Positions 18,232 to 27,880 are shown, counted from the stretch's first letter. The stretch: 64,000 bases of DNA from JBAZTO01 sp041661865 (GCA_041661865.1 JBAZTO010000015.1:1-64000), one strand, 5' to 3'. Numbers and translations are program-made. Notes: generated from the sequence alone by a model not told the origin.

Positions 18232-19371
18232 TTAAGCGTTGGAATTCGTGACGTGATGCCGGCTTCGCTGAAGTGCCGCCACGAGACGGCAGAAGCGGCC
18301 GGCCATGGTCGATGCACTGAACGCCTCGGCCCGCCTGGCCCCCGCGGCCGCCAGTTCCTGGGAAAGCTCGCCGTCCTCGATCAGCAGGGCAAGGGCCTGG
18401 GCCAATGCCTTCGCATCGCCCGGGGGCACCTTCAGGCCCTCGCGCCCGGCGGTGAACAGGTCGTCGAAGGCGGGCAGGTCGCTTGCCACGACGGGCACCC
18501 CGGCCGCCATCGCCTCCAGCGGCGCCAGCGGGAATGTCTCGCTTCGGCTTGAAAGGACGAAGACGTCGGAGGCTGCCAGCAGCCCGGCCACATCGTTGCG
18601 ATGTCCGCCGAGGGTCACAAACGGCGTCAATCCGCGATCGGCTACCGCCTGCCGCATGGCCGGCGAGTCGGTCCCTCGGCCGGCAAGGACCAGGTGGAAA
18701 TCGCGGCGCTGTTGGGCCAGTATCTGCATCGCGGCCAGCAGCGTGTCAAAATCCTTGTCGGGCATGACATTGGCGACCTGGAGCACGACCTTGCGGCCGG
18801 GGGGAAAGACCAGATCGGTGGCCGGCCCCAGGAGACGGTGGAAATCCAGGCCGTTGGGGACCAGCGGCAGGGCGCGCCACGGCAGGCCATGTTCGCGCAG
18901 GCACCGCCGCTGCGAAGGACCGATGCACACGACCGCGTCAAGCAGTCCCAGCCTGTAGTAGGCCCGCAGCGACGCGGCGAAGTTGCCCGCCTGGCCACCC
19001 GGCCAGGAGTGGCACCAGCAGAGCCGCAGCACCTTCCGCCCGCTCAGCAGCGAGCCGACGGCGGCGTAGAACAGGCCGTTGCGGAGAGGGTCCAGCACGA
19101 CCACGCAGTCGATGCGGTGGCGGAGGATGAGCCGCGCGATCCGCCACGGGGCCAGGACGTCGACATGTCGCCGCGCCAGGGGCGGAAAGACCTCCTCGGC
19201 CACGCACTTGAAGGCCTCGCGCATGGAGCCGCCGTCGCGGATGGGCGCGATGAAAACCTGCCAGGACTGTTCGGTCAGGACGCCGGCCAGGTCGGCGGCG
19301 ACGACTTCCGCGCCGCCCACCCGCAGATCTTCTGTGACGATCAGCAGCCGCAAAGGGTTCTCCTTGCCCAC
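18232..19371 (-). CDS. GT4 glycosyltransferase
   Basis: 379 aa with a GTG start. The GT-B signature begins LLIVTEDLRVGGAEVVAADLA; the donor half contains ANVMPDKDFDTLL and the EX7E motif ETFPLAPLE followed by AMAAGVPVVASDLP. The start overlaps the end of the upstream GT2 gene by 31 bases. It is the third GT4 in the cluster, implying a repeat unit of at least four or five sugars including the priming sugar. Confidence 0.9.
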   Translation of the reverse strand: MGKENPLRLLIVTEDLRVGGAEVVAADLAGVLTEQSWQVFIAPIRDGGSMREAFKCVAEEVFPPLARRHVDVLAPWRIARLILRHRIDCVVVLDPLRNGLFYAAVGSLLSGRKVLRLCWCHSWPGGQAGNFAASLRAYYRLGLLDAVVCIGPSQRRCLREHGLPWRALPLVPNGLDFHRLLGPATDLVFPPGRKVVLQVANVMPDKDFDTLLAAMQILAQQRRDFHLVLAGRGTDSPAMRQAVADRGLTPFVTLGGHRNDVAGLLAASDVFVLSSRSETFPLAPLEAMAAGVPVVASDLPAFDDLFTAGREGLKVPPGDAKALAQALALLIEDGELSQELAAAGARRAEAFSASTMAGRFCRLVAALQRSRHHVTNSNA

Positions 19372-20282
19372 TGCCAGCCCTGGTGGGCGAGTTCATCGAT
19401 GATCCCGGCGGCCAGGTCCAGCTCACTTCGCCGCCAGGTGGTCAGGGCCCACGCCGCCGACAGCAGCATGAACCCCGCCAAGTGATACGCCAGGAGCAGG
19501 TAGGTTCCCGCTCCGCCTCCGACACTGTCGCGGGCGATGGCCGTCATGTGGGTCACATACGTTCGGCCGCGACGGTAATTGTCGGGCCTGCCGGAAGGGG
19601 CCAGCTCGTGCCACAGCACCAACTCCCGGGCCACGAACAGCGGCACCTGCCGCTCGACGCGGAAGGAGAACTCCGTGTCCTCGCCCAGGGCGTAGCCGCT
19701 GAGGGCGCCGTTGAAGTGGTGGCGCCGCGCGACCTGGCGGCGCAGGCTGATGGCCCCGCCGGACATTGCCCGTGCCGGATCGAGCCGCCCCGCGAGAGCC
19801 GGCGGCAGTGCCGTGTATCGCGCCACCGATCGCCACGGCGCCCAGCGATTTGCCGCCGAGGCTTCGACCAGCGCCATCGAGAGGCGATGCCCCAGGCCCG
19901 GGATTTGTCTCTCGGTCAGAATCCCGGCGATGCCGCCGATGACTCCCCGCCTGTCCAGCCGATACATCTCGGCCAGGCGAGCCAGGTAATCGTCGGGCAT
20001 CGTGACGTCGTCATCCAGCAGCATAATCACGTCGCCGCGGGCCAGGGCGGCGCCGGCATTTCGCGACGCGGGCAGCGAAGGCCGGTCCATTCGTCGGACC
20101 TGGAGCGGCAGGCCCGCCTCGGCACAGGAGGCCGGCACGTCGTCGGCAATGTCCGTGGCCCCGTCGTTGACAACGATCAGCTCCACTGGCACAAGCGTTT
20201 GGCGCAACACGGCGGCGACGGTCCGACGCAGGCTGTCGGGCCGGTCGTGTGTCGATATGATGACCGAAATACTTGGCGTCAT
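19341..20282 (-). CDS. GT2 family glycosyltransferase
   Basis: 313 aa. The GT-A fold opens with SISVIISTHDRPDSLRRTV; the metal-binding acidic motif is LLDDDVTMPDDYL, and ALGEDTEFSFR resembles the ED acceptor-site motif of inverting GT2 enzymes. A hydrophobic segment near the C-terminus (TYLLLAYHLAGFMLLSAAWAL) suggests membrane association. It lies 10 bases after the flippase gene and overlaps the following GT4, inside the exopolysaccharide operon. Confidence 0.9.
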   Translation of the reverse strand: MTPSISVIISTHDRPDSLRRTVAAVLRQTLVPVELIVVNDGATDIADDVPASCAEAGLPLQVRRMDRPSLPASRNAGAALARGDVIMLLDDDVTMPDDYLARLAEMYRLDRRGVIGGIAGILTERQIPGLGHRLSMALVEASAANRWAPWRSVARYTALPPALAGRLDPARAMSGGAISLRRQVARRHHFNGALSGYALGEDTEFSFRVERQVPLFVARELVLWHELAPSGRPDNYRRGRTYVTHMTAIARDSVGGGAGTYLLLAYHLAGFMLLSAAWALTTWRRSELDLAAGIIDELAHQGWQWARRTLCGC

Positions 20283-20292
20283 TGTCGCAGCG

Positions 20293-21894
20293 CTATCCCA
20301 GCTTGCCCAGCAATCGCCGCGCCGTGTGGACGAGCAATCGCTTCTCGTGGGTGCTGAAGAACCAAGTCGTCAGGACGGCTGCCAGGCACACAGCCGCCCA
20401 CGCGGAGGCCGCCCACGCCACCGGCAGGACCAGCAGGGCCGGGGAGGCCAGGATTACGTAGGTCGGCCACTGGAGGCGTATGCGGGCGATGATGAGGTAG
20501 AGAACCGTAACGGCCAGCCCGCCCACCAGCATGCCCACGCCGGCGGCCCAGGCGGCCCCGGCCGGCCCATAGGCATAGGAAGACATCCACCAGTTGGCCA
20601 GCAGCACGTTGAGGCCGCCGCCGGCCAACGCCGCCACACCGATCATGATCGGGCGCTCGTAAAGGCGCGCGATGGCCGTCAGCAGCGAGAGGTTGCTGAT
20701 GGTCTGGAAGTACATCAGCAGACCGCCGAGCAAGGCTGCGCCCACGCGGAACTGCGAGGGCAACACCTTGACCCACACCGGGGCCGCGGCCAGCAGGAGG
20801 ATCGTCAAGACCATCAGCAGCATGGCCGAGGCCTTGTAACTGGTCTCCAGCGCCGCGAAGGCCTGTACTTTCTGCCCGCCTTCCCATCGCCGCGCCACGT
20901 GTGTAAAAACCACCGCGTAGACGCTGTTGCCGATAAGCAGGATCATCTGGCTCAGTTGCAGGAAGGCGGTGAAAACGGCGGTGTCTTCCTTGCCGTAGCG
21001 GCGGTTGGTCATGTAGAAGCTGACGTACTGCGCCACCATCCACAGCAGGCTGCCGATCATCGCGACCATGCCGAAGGAGATCAATTTGCGGAAGGAACCC
21101 TTGATGAGGTCGCCGCCCGCATCCGTTGCGGCCAGGGGCGGAGCTATTCCGGTGATGTCCTCGCCCACGGCAGATATTGCCGCGATGTTGTCGGCCTGTC
21201 CGTCTAAAGCGGCCTCACGCGCCTCCCGTTCCTGGTGCGCAATGGCTTGGTGCATCAGGAAGATCCCCGCCGCGATGGCGATGGCCTGGGCGACGAGGTG
21301 GCTGGTCAGCAGCGACAGGGCCGTCGGCCACAACAGCAGCGCGCCGGTGGCCAGCACCGTGAAAACCACTCCCAGGGCCAGCTCGATCACTGAGACCAGG
21401 CGATAGGCGCGCATGCCGATCAGGAAGGCCAGCACATCGTAGTAGATCGCCGCGGCCAGCATGTTGGCCAATGCGCCCCAGCAGACGTGCAACTGGTGGG
21501 CGAAACTCATCTGGCCGCTGCCGGGCGAGACGATGGCCAGTCGCGTGATCCACTCGCTGCCGAGGATGGCCACAGCCGTGGCAACCAGGATGACGGCCAG
21601 GCACTTCCAGCGGACGCGGTGGTAGAAATCGCGCAGCATCGCACGGGCTTCGTAGAGGCTGACGTAGCGCATCAGGCCGTGATTGGCCCCGAGTGTCGCC
21701 ATGGGCGCGCCGATGGCGAAGATCATCGTCGCCAGCCCCCACAGGCCGTACTCGGCGGCCCGGTCCCGCATCAGGTAGGCGAAAAGGAGTACTCGCCCCA
21801 GGCCCAGGGCCTTTTGCAGTATCATCGCCGGGACGTACACGCCAACCGCCCCGGACATGGAGCCGACTTTCAGCAGGCGGGGCATGAGGGCCAC
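20293..21894 (-). CDS. Wzx-like polysaccharide flippase
   Basis: 533 aa with about 12-14 hydrophobic helices, the size and pattern of the MOP/PST family that moves undecaprenyl-linked repeat units across the inner membrane. Small-residue-rich helices such as LWGLATMIFAIGAPMATLGA and a central loop of about 40 residues are visible. GTG 21894 is supported by AGGAG six bases upstream. It lies between the Wzy-like and GT2 genes with gaps of about ten bases, as expected in a Wzx/Wzy locus. Confidence 0.88.
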   Translation of the reverse strand: MALMPRLLKVGSMSGAVGVYVPAMILQKALGLGRVLLFAYLMRDRAAEYGLWGLATMIFAIGAPMATLGANHGLMRYVSLYEARAMLRDFYHRVRWKCLAVILVATAVAILGSEWITRLAIVSPGSGQMSFAHQLHVCWGALANMLAAAIYYDVLAFLIGMRAYRLVSVIELALGVVFTVLATGALLLWPTALSLLTSHLVAQAIAIAAGIFLMHQAIAHQEREAREAALDGQADNIAAISAVGEDITGIAPPLAATDAGGDLIKGSFRKLISFGMVAMIGSLLWMVAQYVSFYMTNRRYGKEDTAVFTAFLQLSQMILLIGNSVYAVVFTHVARRWEGGQKVQAFAALETSYKASAMLLMVLTILLLAAAPVWVKVLPSQFRVGAALLGGLLMYFQTISNLSLLTAIARLYERPIMIGVAALAGGGLNVLLANWWMSSYAYGPAGAAWAAGVGMLVGGLAVTVLYLIIARIRLQWPTYVILASPALLVLPVAWAASAWAAVCLAAVLTTWFFSTHEKRLLVHTARRLLGKLG

Positions 21895-21903
21895 GAGCGT
21901 CTC

Positions 21904-23424
21904 CTAACTCGTCCCGTCCGCGGGGTCGATGACCAGGTCTGTTGTGTGGGGCTCCAGCGAGCGATTGAGGCCGACGATCAGGCCGGCGAAGGACCAGAAC
22001 AGGGCGCTGCTGGCTGGATCCCACAATTGGTCGATCAGCATGCCGTCGATGAACCATGCGGCGTAGACCACCCAGAAGACCACCACCAGCGGCCTGGAGA
22101 GCAGGCCCGTCGCGGTTTCGGGAAGCTTGCGATAGAGCGACAGCGACTCACGCAGCAACAGCACCTCCAGGGCCACCAGGATGATCAGGCCGATGATGCC
22201 CGTCTCGGACAGCATGAGCAGGAACAGGTTGTGCGGCATGGCCATGACAGTGCCCAACTCGGCCAGGATGCCCGGGTCCACCTCCATACGGCGCTCCGCC
22301 TCGAGGTAGTGACCAAACCCCACGCCGGTCAACGGGTGGCTCTTGAACAGCTCCCACGAACGCTCGGCCAGGATTATTCGGCCGACGATGGGGGTCTTCT
22401 GCGCGATGCCGCCCGTGGTCCGGTCCTCGGTGGCCAGGTTGGCGCGGAACATCACCGCGCCCAGCAGCAGGACCAATCCCGCCAAGGCCAGCTTGCCCTT
22501 GCCGAAGCGATCCTTGGAAGTCAGGCACCAGATGATCCCGGCGACCATGAAGGCCAGGTAGCCGCTGCGCAGGCCGGCGAAGAAGATCGCCGGCGGGATC
22601 AGGACGGCCTGGATGGCCAGGGCGACACGGTAAGGGCCTCGCAGGCGGCGGATGAGGAACAAGTCGATGAAGAACAACGCGATCAGCAGCGTCGCCTGCG
22701 GGTTGGCCAAGGTGTAGGCCCCGCGGGAGCGGTCGAAGTGAATTCCGTAGGTCGCCCCCCATTCACGCTGGTTGATGTAGGAGGGGAAGATGAAATCCCG
22801 CGCGCCGCTGGCGCCCATGTTCGCGGCATATTGGAGGTAGCCGATGTAGAGGGCGTAGAAACCGTAGATTGTCAGCGGAATCAGCGCCCACTTGATCTGC
22901 GCGGGTCGGCCCGTCACGGCGTTATAGAACAGGAAGGAGATGATGAAGGCGAACAATAGCGGCTCAAGGAAGCGGAAGTAAGGGGCCGTCGGCAGCGGGG
23001 AGGCGGGGGCCGTCCAGCCGGAAACGGCGGCGCTGAGGCCGCAGCAGACTATCATCGCCCCCATCAGCCAGAATACCGGCCTGTCGAAGCGGAGCATCTG
23101 GCCCCGCAGGGCGAAGTAGAGCAGGAAGGCCAGCGTGGCGCCCAGGAAGATGAACCTCGGGATGGTCATGTTGAAGAAGCCCGGGATTTCCAGGCGCCAC
23201 AGCGGCGCGTCCAGCATCCCGTAGGAGAGCACCCACAGCCAGGCCCAGGCGGTGATCTCCCATCGCATCGCCCAGTAGAACATCAGGGCCGCCCCGGCCA
23301 ATGCGAGGAACGCCCACGGCGAGGCCTGCGGCAGCAGCAGGGCTACCCCGGCCGTCGCGACAACGATGCACGCGACGACCAGCAGTGATAGCGGACTGAT
23401 CTTCTGTTGCCCAAGTACTGGCAT
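21904..23424 (-). CDS. O-antigen ligase/polymerase (Wzy-like) membrane protein
   Basis: 506 aa with about 11-12 transmembrane helices and a long periplasmic loop in the second half. The WzyC/O-antigen-ligase landmark is there: TGVGFGHYLEAE followed by MPHNLFLLMLSETGIIGL with the conserved His. It would polymerise flipped repeat units on the periplasmic side. AAAGGA precedes the ATG. The 156-bp gap to the CpsD-like gene is the largest within the core locus and holds no gene I can see. Confidence 0.88.
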   Translation of the reverse strand: MPVLGQQKISPLSLLVVACIVVATAGVALLLPQASPWAFLALAGAALMFYWAMRWEITAWAWLWVLSYGMLDAPLWRLEIPGFFNMTIPRFIFLGATLAFLLYFALRGQMLRFDRPVFWLMGAMIVCCGLSAAVSGWTAPASPLPTAPYFRFLEPLLFAFIISFLFYNAVTGRPAQIKWALIPLTIYGFYALYIGYLQYAANMGASGARDFIFPSYINQREWGATYGIHFDRSRGAYTLANPQATLLIALFFIDLFLIRRLRGPYRVALAIQAVLIPPAIFFAGLRSGYLAFMVAGIIWCLTSKDRFGKGKLALAGLVLLLGAVMFRANLATEDRTTGGIAQKTPIVGRIILAERSWELFKSHPLTGVGFGHYLEAERRMEVDPGILAELGTVMAMPHNLFLLMLSETGIIGLIILVALEVLLLRESLSLYRKLPETATGLLSRPLVVVFWVVYAAWFIDGMLIDQLWDPASSALFWSFAGLIVGLNRSLEPHTTDLVIDPADGTS

Positions 23425-23580
23425 GGGTCCTTTTGGGAGCCTCTGGGGCTACAACCTGGTCAAGCAGGGAAAACCCTGTCTACCCACCGGCGCGGACAGA
23501 CAGGAATTCGTTTTCATCGCCAACAAACCCGCGTTCATCCGTGTCCATCTCAGGTCAGTCTGGCGCGGCCACGGCCTCGC

Positions 23581-24255
23581 TCACACCCGCCGATACAGGA
23601 AACCGGGGATCGGGTAGGTGCGAAGGTTCAGGACCAGGCCCGCCAATCGCCCGCCGCCGCTTTCGAGGCATTTCTTGGCCTGCGCGACGGCCTCGCGAGG
23701 CGTGCGGTCGGTGTGGGCCACCAGCACCACGTCCTTGACGATGCCCGCGAGCACGCTCGCGTCGGGGTAATGATTGACGGCCGCCACGTCCACCAGCACG
23801 TGGTCGTAACCGTCCCGCAGGACAGTGAAGAACTCCGCCAGACGGTCGCCGCTGAGCATCTCGCCGCGCCGCTGCTCGGCGCTGCCGATGCTGTAAAGGT
23901 CCAGACTCGTGCTGATCCGCTGGGCGGCAGACTCCGGCGGCAGGCCCTCGGCGATGATCTCGCCGATGCCCGGGCCTTGCAGGCCGCCGAGCATCTCGTG
24001 CAGGGCGGGCCGGCGGAGGTTGAAGTCCACCAGGGCCACGCGCGAAGAACCCGACGGCATGCTGCCGGCCAGTGCCAGGCCGCAGGCCACCGTCGAGGCC
24101 CCTTCGCCCGAGTCGCCCGAGCAGACCAGCAAGCTCTTGCCGATCGGGCGCCCGGAGTAGAACAGTGTCGCCCACAGCCCGCGGAAGATTTCCTCGGCCT
24201 TGCCCACGAGGGCGGCCCGCGCAACTTCACCTTCTTGCATGGTTGGATCAGACAT
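23581..24255 (-). CDS. CpsD/BY-kinase-like P-loop protein with altered Walker A
   Basis: 224 aa. It resembles the cytoplasmic ATPase partner of Wzz proteins: the Walker A' region VALVDFNLRRPALHEML and Walker B-like DHVLVDVAAV are clear. The Walker A, however, reads CSGDSGEGASTVACG, with Ala (about residue 53) where GEGKS/T has the invariant Lys. The C-terminus has no Tyr cluster, so autophosphorylation of the BY-kinase type is unlikely. It may be a regulatory, non-hydrolysing version. The ATG overlaps the Wzz stop (TGATG), indicating translational coupling; an in-frame TTG lies one codon earlier. Confidence 0.87.
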   Translation of the reverse strand: MSDPTMQEGEVARAALVGKAEEIFRGLWATLFYSGRPIGKSLLVCSGDSGEGASTVACGLALAGSMPSGSSRVALVDFNLRRPALHEMLGGLQGPGIGEIIAEGLPPESAAQRISTSLDLYSIGSAEQRRGEMLSGDRLAEFFTVLRDGYDHVLVDVAAVNHYPDASVLAGIVKDVVLVAHTDRTPREAVAQAKKCLESGGGRLAGLVLNLRTYPIPGFLYRRV

Positions 24256-25817
24256 CAATCACCTCGCGTGACACGGATTATTTTGCGGCCCAGTTTGGGA
24301 ACCGACGCCAGCACCACCGTGCCCAGGTATCTCTCGGCCCCGTCAATGCTCTTGATGGAGTGGTCGAAGTGGTCGGCCATGAACGCGTACACCAGCGACA
24401 AGACCAGCGCGGCAATTCCGCCCACGACCATGTTCAGCCAGACGATCGGCAGGCGGGGATCCTTGGGATCAGGCCGCGTCGCCTCGTCCAGCGTCGTCAC
24501 CAGCACGGGATTGGCTGCCAGCTTCTCAGCCGTGATCGCGCTGACCACGCGCTTCTGTTCGTCGTTAAAAATCGCCTGGGCGGCATCGACCGACCGCGTC
24601 AACTGACCGTACCTGGCGACCTTGGCGGCCAGGTCGTCGTTCCGCTGGCGGTCCTCGGCGATCTTCCGGGTCAGCGTCTGGTGCTGGGCCGTCAGCGTCG
24701 CGATCTCCTGGTCCAGCCGCGTGGACTGCTTGGCCAACTCGCCGTGCAAGTCCTGCCGCGCCGCGGCCAACTCGCTGCGGAGCGTCTGGAGTTTCTGGAA
24801 GCTCTCGGTGTAGCGCGGCGAAAGAGCGTTGAGTTCCAACTGCGTCTGCACGATCTGCGTCTGGAGCTTGGCCATCAACGGGTTGGAGGAGGTGACGGCG
24901 TCGGGCACGACCATGGTTGCCAAGTCTGTCTTGGCCAGCTCGACATCCACGGCCTTCTTCAGCGCGGTCACCTCGGCCAGACGCTGGTCGATCCTGCCCA
25001 ACTCGCCGCTGAACTGCGTGACCAGGGTGGCCGTGCCGGTCTCGCTGCTGCCGACCGTGCTGCCCATGTTGATCACCTGGAGCAGATCGCCCTTGAGTTC
25101 GCTCTTGATGAAATCGTTCAGGGCGCCTGTGGCCTCATCCAGGGCCAACCGCGCCGCGGCCAGCGACTGCTGCTGAAGCAGTTGAGTGGCCTCGCGGGTG
25201 CGCTGGCTTTCCAGGAAGGTGTAGCGCATCAGGTAGGCGTTCTTGATGCAATCGGCCAGCTTGGCGGTTTCCTCGGCCGTGCGCGCAGGGGAGGGATCCG
25301 GCGAGAACGCCATTGCGTTACGCTGGGACCAGTCCACGCGAATCTTGTAGGTCTGGGTGAAGGTCGCGTCGGGGCCGCCGGGCGTGATGACCTTGACGCG
25401 CGTGCGGAGCGTGTCCAGCAGCTTGCTGTTGCGGGTGATAAAGTCGGAGACGACCTTATCGTCGTACCAAGTCGTCGGCGCGGCGGAGGAATTGGCGGCG
25501 ACGGGCTCGGCCTTGGGCACGCCCTTGAAATTCATGACCGCCGAGGCCAGCACGTAGTCACTCATGATGATCTCGCGCTGGGTCACCACGAACAGCGACA
25601 CCCGGTCGCGCAGGACGTTACCCTGCTCTTCCAGCGGGCTTGTCGCGCCGGGCCGGGCCCAGAAGCTCACGTCGCTGCGGTAGCTCTTGGGCGACAGGAA
25701 CGTCACCGCCACCGCGGCCGCGGCCACCAGGACGAAGATGAACAGCATCGCCCAAAAGCGGCTGGCCAGGACTCGCACGATCTCACGCAGCGTTCGGCTG
25801 GTATAGGTCTCTGCCAT
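24255..25817 (-). CDS. Wzz/GumC-like chain-length determinant protein
   Basis: 520 aa. Transmembrane helix 1 lies at about 20-42 (FWAMLFIFVLVAAAAVAVTF), followed by a large periplasmic region with long coiled coils (about 200-440) and helix 2 near the C-terminus (IVWLNMVVGGIAALVLSLVY) preceded by a Pro-rich RPDPKDPRLP. This is the polysaccharide co-polymerase layout that sets polymer length and contacts both the CpsD-like protein and the outer-membrane exporter. GAGGTG precedes the ATG. The 144 bases upstream hold at most a doubtful 36-codon frame. Confidence 0.92.
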   Translation of the reverse strand: MAETYTSRTLREIVRVLASRFWAMLFIFVLVAAAAVAVTFLSPKSYRSDVSFWARPGATSPLEEQGNVLRDRVSLFVVTQREIIMSDYVLASAVMNFKGVPKAEPVAANSSAAPTTWYDDKVVSDFITRNSKLLDTLRTRVKVITPGGPDATFTQTYKIRVDWSQRNAMAFSPDPSPARTAEETAKLADCIKNAYLMRYTFLESQRTREATQLLQQQSLAAARLALDEATGALNDFIKSELKGDLLQVINMGSTVGSSETGTATLVTQFSGELGRIDQRLAEVTALKKAVDVELAKTDLATMVVPDAVTSSNPLMAKLQTQIVQTQLELNALSPRYTESFQKLQTLRSELAAARQDLHGELAKQSTRLDQEIATLTAQHQTLTRKIAEDRQRNDDLAAKVARYGQLTRSVDAAQAIFNDEQKRVVSAITAEKLAANPVLVTTLDEATRPDPKDPRLPIVWLNMVVGGIAALVLSLVYAFMADHFDHSIKSIDGAERYLGTVVLASVPKLGRKIIRVTRGD

Positions 25818-25961
25818 CTGTCACCTCTGTGTCACAAAGCACGCGCGAAGGTCGCGGGGTGAAGAGCCGATTGCGACTCTTGCCCTTCCACCCTTGTCTC
25901 CGCGATCTCTTGCTTCTTGTTGTCAACTTGCACTACGAACATCGCACTCAACACTTTATTC

Positions 25962-27092
25962 TCACTTCGGCGGGATGAAGTTAACCATATCGGCCATGTC
26001 GTAGTTGGCGCTGGCGGTGAAGCCGCTCACGTTGCGGATGCTGCGCGCCCAGACATAGTCGATGTAGTCGGCCCGCTTGGCGATCACGGTCGTCGGGACA
26101 TAGATGATGTCGCCGTCTTCCAGCCAGATGTCGTTACGGTAGTTGTCGGCCGGGCCCATGGGCGGATCGCTCACCTTCGTGCGGTTTTCCAGCAACTGGA
26201 AGACGTTGATCACGGCAATCTGCGGCTGGGGCAGGTGTCGCCTGCGGATCAGCAGCACCTTGCTCAGTTCGGCCCGCATGGGCAGATAGCTGCCGGCCTG
26301 CGAGATGGCGCCCAGCAGCGTCAGCTCGGATGTCGAGGAAACCAGGCCCGTGCGGTTCAGCAACGCGCCGGGGATGCGGACCTCGCCCAGCACGTACACC
26401 TGTATGGGCGCGGCCTGCTGAAGGTTGACCGTCACCTCAAGCTCGGGCAGGTTGGCCTGCGCGTAGGCCTTGTTCAGGTTGGCGTGCAGCTCGGTCATGG
26501 TCAGGCCCGCGGCGCGGATGCTGTTGATGAACGGCAGCGAGATCATGCCGTCGGGCGTGATGGGCACCAGGCGGCTTTGGCCGCGCGGAGCGGTCTTGAT
26601 CGCTTCCTTCAGTTCGGTGATGTTCACATTGGACTGCTTGAAGCTCACCGTCAACTGCGGATCCTTGATGAAGGCCTTGTACTTCTCTTCCAGGATCTTC
26701 TGCACGTCGGTGATGGTCTTGTCGAAGACCTTCACCTCGCCGATCAGGTCCAGGCGCAGCGTTCCATCGCTCTGGACCTGCTCGGTCTGGCTCAGTTCGG
26801 GATTGAAGGGGAAGCGAATGACGATGACGTCCTGGATCTTGATCTTGTACTCAGCGCCCATACGGTAGGCGATGTGATAGATCACTTCGAGGCTGTCACC
26901 CTCGCGCAGGCGGTAATCCCGCCGCATGATGTGGGCCACGGGCGTCTCCTGCGGCCCCCAGTTCTTCTTGAGAAACTCCGCCGGAAGACGGTCCTGCTCA
27001 TTGACGGCCTTGTCCGCGGGCGGATTGCAGCCGGCGACGGCCAGCACCGCGGCCACCAGGGTCCAGAGCATCCATTGTGATCCAACCTTCAT
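25962..27092 (-). CDS. Polysaccharide export lipoprotein (Wza-like)
   Basis: 376 aa. A lipoprotein signal ends in LAVAGC, placing lipidated Cys near residue 22. The mature part has the polysaccharide-export domain (DSLEVIYHIAYRMG, TLRLDLIGEVKV) and SLBB-like beta-grasp repeats (VYVLGEVRIPGAL, LTLLGAISQAGSYLP). It would form the outer-membrane channel with Wzz. ATG 27092 is preferred because GAGGTGA lies just upstream; a GTG three codons earlier overlaps that site. It follows the SPOR gene by five bases. Confidence 0.92.
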   Translation of the reverse strand: MKVGSQWMLWTLVAAVLAVAGCNPPADKAVNEQDRLPAEFLKKNWGPQETPVAHIMRRDYRLREGDSLEVIYHIAYRMGAEYKIKIQDVIVIRFPFNPELSQTEQVQSDGTLRLDLIGEVKVFDKTITDVQKILEEKYKAFIKDPQLTVSFKQSNVNITELKEAIKTAPRGQSRLVPITPDGMISLPFINSIRAAGLTMTELHANLNKAYAQANLPELEVTVNLQQAAPIQVYVLGEVRIPGALLNRTGLVSSTSELTLLGAISQAGSYLPMRAELSKVLLIRRRHLPQPQIAVINVFQLLENRTKVSDPPMGPADNYRNDIWLEDGDIIYVPTTVIAKRADYIDYVWARSIRNVSGFTASANYDMADMVNFIPPK

Positions 27093-27097
27093 AGGCT

Positions 27098-27880
27098 TCA
27101 CCTCGCGGTAATCACGAACGCGTCAGCCTTACAGGCCTTGACGCCGGCCAGAGCGGCACAGGCCGCCTCGTAAGTCGAATAGTGTCCCACCTGCACCACA
27201 AAGATCAGACGCGAATCAGCCATCACGGGCACCACCACGGCGGGCAGGTTCTTATCGCTCAACGTCTTGGCGGCCGCCTCGGCGCGCAACTGGGTGTCGA
27301 AGGTTCCAGCCTGGATCGTCCAGTCACGGGCGTGCATCCTTCGCCCGCCCCGTGCGGCCAGGTCCGAGCCGGAGAAAAACTCCGCCAGCAGGGCAAACTG
27401 CAAGTCGGCCTCTTTCCAGCGTCCCTGCCGCTGAAGCACGCAGCCCAGGCGGTAATAGGCGTGATCCATCGGGGCGACGCCGCGTTCCAGGTTGTCGATG
27501 GCCTTTCCGTACATCGCCTCGGCCGTGGGCATGTCGTCGCGATCGCACGCCAGATCGCCCAGCGCGATGGCCGCTTTGCCTCGCAGCTCACGGCTCTGGG
27601 TACGGTCGAGGGCCTCGGACAGATCGGCCTGGGCCCCGGTTGTGTCGCCGAGGTTGTAGCGGGCCAGGCCGCGAAGGTAATACGCCTCGTCGGCCCGGCC
27701 GCCCCGCCCGCTGTCGCGCAGGAAGGCGTCGGTGCCGGCGATCACGGCCCTGTAATCGCCCGTGGCACTGGCGGAATACGAATTCATCAGGAGTTGGCGC
27801 GCCTGCGGCGTTGTCTGATCAGCACAGCCCATGGCAGGAATCGCTGCCAGCAGACAGGTGATGTGGACACAGCTATTCAT
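27098..27880 (-). CDS. TPR/SPOR-domain lipoprotein
   Basis: 260 aa from ATG 27880. The signal peptide ends AAIPAMGC with a lipobox Cys. TPR-like helices fill residues 20-170. The C-terminus (WTIQAGTFDTQLRAEAAAKTL, VVQVGHYSTYEAACAAL) is a SPOR domain, a fold that often binds denuded peptidoglycan. AAGGAG lies about 12 bases before the ATG, rather far; the frame extends upstream without a better site. It appears to be the first gene of the exopolysaccharide transcription unit and may anchor the export complex to the wall. Confidence 0.85.
   Translation of the reverse strand: MNSCVHITCLLAAIPAMGCADQTTPQARQLLMNSYSASATGDYRAVIAGTDAFLRDSGRGGRADEAYYLRGLARYNLGDTTGAQADLSEALDRTQSRELRGKAAIALGDLACDRDDMPTAEAMYGKAIDNLERGVAPMDHAYYRLGCVLQRQGRWKEADLQFALLAEFFSGSDLAARGGRRMHARDWTIQAGTFDTQLRAEAAAKTLSDKNLPAVVVPVMADSRLIFVVQVGHYSTYEAACAALAGVKACKADAFVITAR

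Noticed and set aside
25845..25961. 36-codon frame between the Wza-like and Wzz-like genes
   Set aside because: A short frame could be read (MFVVQVDNKKQEI...) but its start has no ribosome site and its composition is unremarkable.
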